A stretch of DNA of 64,000 nt, taken from the NCBI GenBank assembly GCA_032622095.1, contig CP136068.1:164631465-164695464 (forward strand). The letters run 5' to 3'. The notes under the pieces were generated by a model. That model saw only the letters and a list, made by a program, of their open reading frames with translations, ran no database searches and had not been told where the DNA came from. Every line of letters begins with the position of its first letter. Positions within the stretch are counted from its first letter, which is position 1. Source of the DNA: Siphonodentalium dalli (lineage: Eukaryota; Mollusca; Scaphopoda; Gadilida; Siphonodentaliidae). Made by a program: the position numbers and the translations under genes. Positions 61,773 to 64,000 of the stretch are shown here, piece after piece.

Positions 61773-64000
61773 ATTTCCGATGGTCTGTAACTTGGACATT
61801 TCTCAACCGATTTACAAAATTCTTTCAGGAGGATCATTAGTACACCCTATAGATACACGACAGTAAAAATAGTTGAAATCATCGAAAAAAAAAATTGCGA
61901 AAATTTTGCCCCCACCCAAAACGCCAAAATATAAGTCCGTCCCTGTTCAAAACTTGTTTTCCTTAGCAAGTTGATAACGGGTAACTACATAAAAGCTCTC
62001 AAATATGGATACCGTGCATGTTATAGGCGGTTACATGATATGAAATAAATCGAATTTTGCGAATCATGGGCGACAACTCTGTAGAAAAAGCGCGGACATA
62101 AATTATAATGTATGGATTCAATAGGGAATCCTGAGTTCTACATATGGTCCAAATTTTTAGTCTCTGCTGCTCATACTTTTCGAGATACAGCAACCCCATA
62201 TTTTCACAAACAGGGAGATAACTCTGTAAACCAAACGCGGACAACATCCTATATACTCTTATTAGTTAGAAATAGTATAGGTCTATATGCATACGAAATT
62301 TCAGCTCCCTATCTCTTGTACTTCCGGAGATATAAGAGTTGAAAAATTGCTTAGAATAATAATAATAGAGGAGAAAAATAATAAATTGAATAACAATATA
62401 CTTCCATATTAAAATATGGAAGTATAATAAGGGATTCGCACGGAATTGATTGGTATGTCGATAGTATGGTTTATTGACATTTCTGTGTTCAGTTGGAACG
62501 TTCTGGTGTGACCCCCACCCTTGCATCGGAATTAGGTGATGCGGGTAAAAAAGTCGCCATATCTCGGCCAATCTTCGAGATATCGAGCTAATTTTTGCGT
62601 CATTGTGTTCGCATTTGATGCCCCTTTAATATTTAGTAGGGTTCTAGTAAGATATTGTGGCGATATTCTACTATATAGACCTATATTAATGCTGTTCAGT
62701 ACATACATTTCGATTATATCTGGCTTCCATCGACATAATAAGGCAAGTCGGTAATCGTTTAAAAGTATTATAAATTCCCCACCGAATGACACTAAACAAT
62801 TGACGATTGGTTGAAGGAATTTGAATTCATAGTGCATCTTCTGTAAACTTGAAAAAAATGAAGGGGCCACAATTTCTACATTTTTCAACCGATTCACAAA
62901 ATTCACTCATAATATCACTCGGTACATCTTATAGATACTTCACAACAATTTTGGTTCAAATCGGAGACCAAAAAAATATGACAATTTTTGCCCCCTCCCT
63001 AATATGGACCAATGTTTTTGGATCTTCGTCAAAATTGCACCATTTCGTCTTCTTTCTATGGATAACACGCTCACATAAACCAAATCCAGTTCGCGTGCGT
63101 CGTCTAGGAGGAGTTTTGTCCACAAGCACTTTCTCCTCAATCGATGTATGAATACAATTTTCGATGGTCTGTAACTTGGACATTTCTCAACCGATTTACA
63201 AAATTCTTTCAGGAGGATCATTAGTACACCCTATAGATACACGACAGTAAAAATAGTTGAAATCATCGAAAAAAAAAATTGCGAAAATTTTGCCCCCACC
63301 CAAAACGCCAAAATATAAGTCCGTCCCTGTTCAAAACTTGTTTTCCTTAGCAAGTTGATAACGGGTAACTACATAAAAGCTCTCAAATATGGATACCGTG
63401 CATGTTATAGGCGGTTACATGATATGAAATAAATCGAATTTTGCGAATCATGGGCGACAACTCTGTAGAAAAAGCGCGGACATAAATTATAATGTATGGA
63501 TTCAATAGGGAATCCTGAGTTCTACATATGGTCCAAATTTTTAGTCTCTGCTGCTCATACTTTTCGAGATACAGCAACCCCATATTTTCACAAACAGGGA
63601 GATAACTCTGTAAACCAAACGCGGACAACATCCTATATACTCTTATTAGTTAGAAATAGTATAGGTCTATATGCATACGAAATTTCAGCTCCCTATCTCT
63701 TGTACTTCCGGAGATATAAGAGTTGAAAAATTGCTTAGAATAATAATAATAGAGGAGAAAAATAATAAATTGAATAACAATATACTTCCATATTAAAATA
63801 TGGAAGTATAATAAGGGATTCGCACGGAATTGATTGGTATGTCGATAGTATGGTTTATTGACATTTCTGTGTTCAGTTGGAACGTTCTGGTGTGACCCCC
63901 ACCCTTGCATCGGAATTAGGTGATGCGGGTAAAAAAGTCGCCATATCTCGGCCAATCTTCGAGATATCGAGCTAATTTTTGCGTCATTGTGTTCGCATTT
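61773..64000 (+). repeat. Satellite array C, 1384-bp monomer, at least 1.6 copies, cut by window end
   Basis: The sequence at 61778 onward repeats from 63162 with a 1384-bp period to the last base of the window, without visible differences. The order matches A and B: 'gcgaaaattttgcccccacc', 'gggcgacaactctgtagaaa' with gcgcggac, 'gggagataactctg' with gcggac, (AAT)4, a perfect hairpin at 62397-62426, and 'gtgacccccacccttgca'. The substitution level relative to A/B is high, so C is the most distant family. The open frames (72-124 codons) recur per monomer and have no recognisable domain. Confidence 0.9.
62397..62426. other. Perfect hairpin of monomer C (first copy)
   Basis: tatacttccatat pairs perfectly with atatggaagtata around taaa, followed by ataaggg. 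The second copy is at 63781-63810. Confidence 0.9.

Noticed and set aside
62532-62906. 124-codon minus-strand open frame in monomer C
   Set aside because: It overlaps other frames on both strands and has no domain. It is AT-rich satellite sequence.

Overview
The window looks like non-coding, repeat-dominated animal nuclear DNA, most likely from a mollusc (an inference). The reasons are AT-rich sequence with no long open frame, BED-finger hAT transposon remnants, dispersed hairpin-tailed repeats that end GGTGAGCTAAAAA (a style I know from bivalve and gastropod genomes), and stretches dense in 'gccataactc'-type phrases. I found no convincing host protein-coding gene, rRNA, canonical tRNA, CRISPR array or bacterial feature. 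The longest open frames (up to 139 codons) are either single-copy noise or identical frames recurring once per satellite monomer.

Region 1 (1-19.4 kb) is a patchwork of non-autonomous DNA transposons, several with readable target-site duplications. They include a palindromic TTAA element (545-762), two foldback-like elements whose inverted ends are built of 16-bp tandem repeats (2005-2699 and 5752-6604), and two hAT elements with BED zinc-finger relics (6757-7840 and 11340-12648). A 4.27-kb long-inverted-repeat element (10071-14340) hosts the second hAT. A 970-bp TTAA element has arms of about 270 bp (14349-15318), and a TA-flanked element lies at 16998-17947. Two small tandem duplications preserve an uninterrupted copy next to an interrupted one, so the insertion history can be read directly.

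Region 2 (19.4-64 kb) is a compound satellite locus. Three collinear, paralogous monomer families stand in tandem on the same strand: A (1448 bp, 7.6 copies, 19973-30977), B (1770 bp, 14.3 copies, 34151-59532) and C (1384 bp, at least 1.6 copies, 61773 to the window end). Each monomer carries, in the same order, a poly-C-containing block, two 'gcggac' blocks, a (TAA)n microsatellite, and a strong hairpin ending in ggaagtataata. A and B are both preceded by the same head of about 575 bp and followed by the same junction motif and the same degenerate repeat of about 360 bp. The locus is therefore a duplicated head-array-tail module. Family B is family A plus a 294-bp internal duplication and a longer microsatellite.

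Between arrays A and B lies a 271-bp tandem duplication in which each copy holds a tRNA-like unit (A box, B box, T-run). The functional reading of the arrays (mobile-element-derived, possibly rolling-circle amplified, possibly transcribed) is inference. The layout itself is directly visible.
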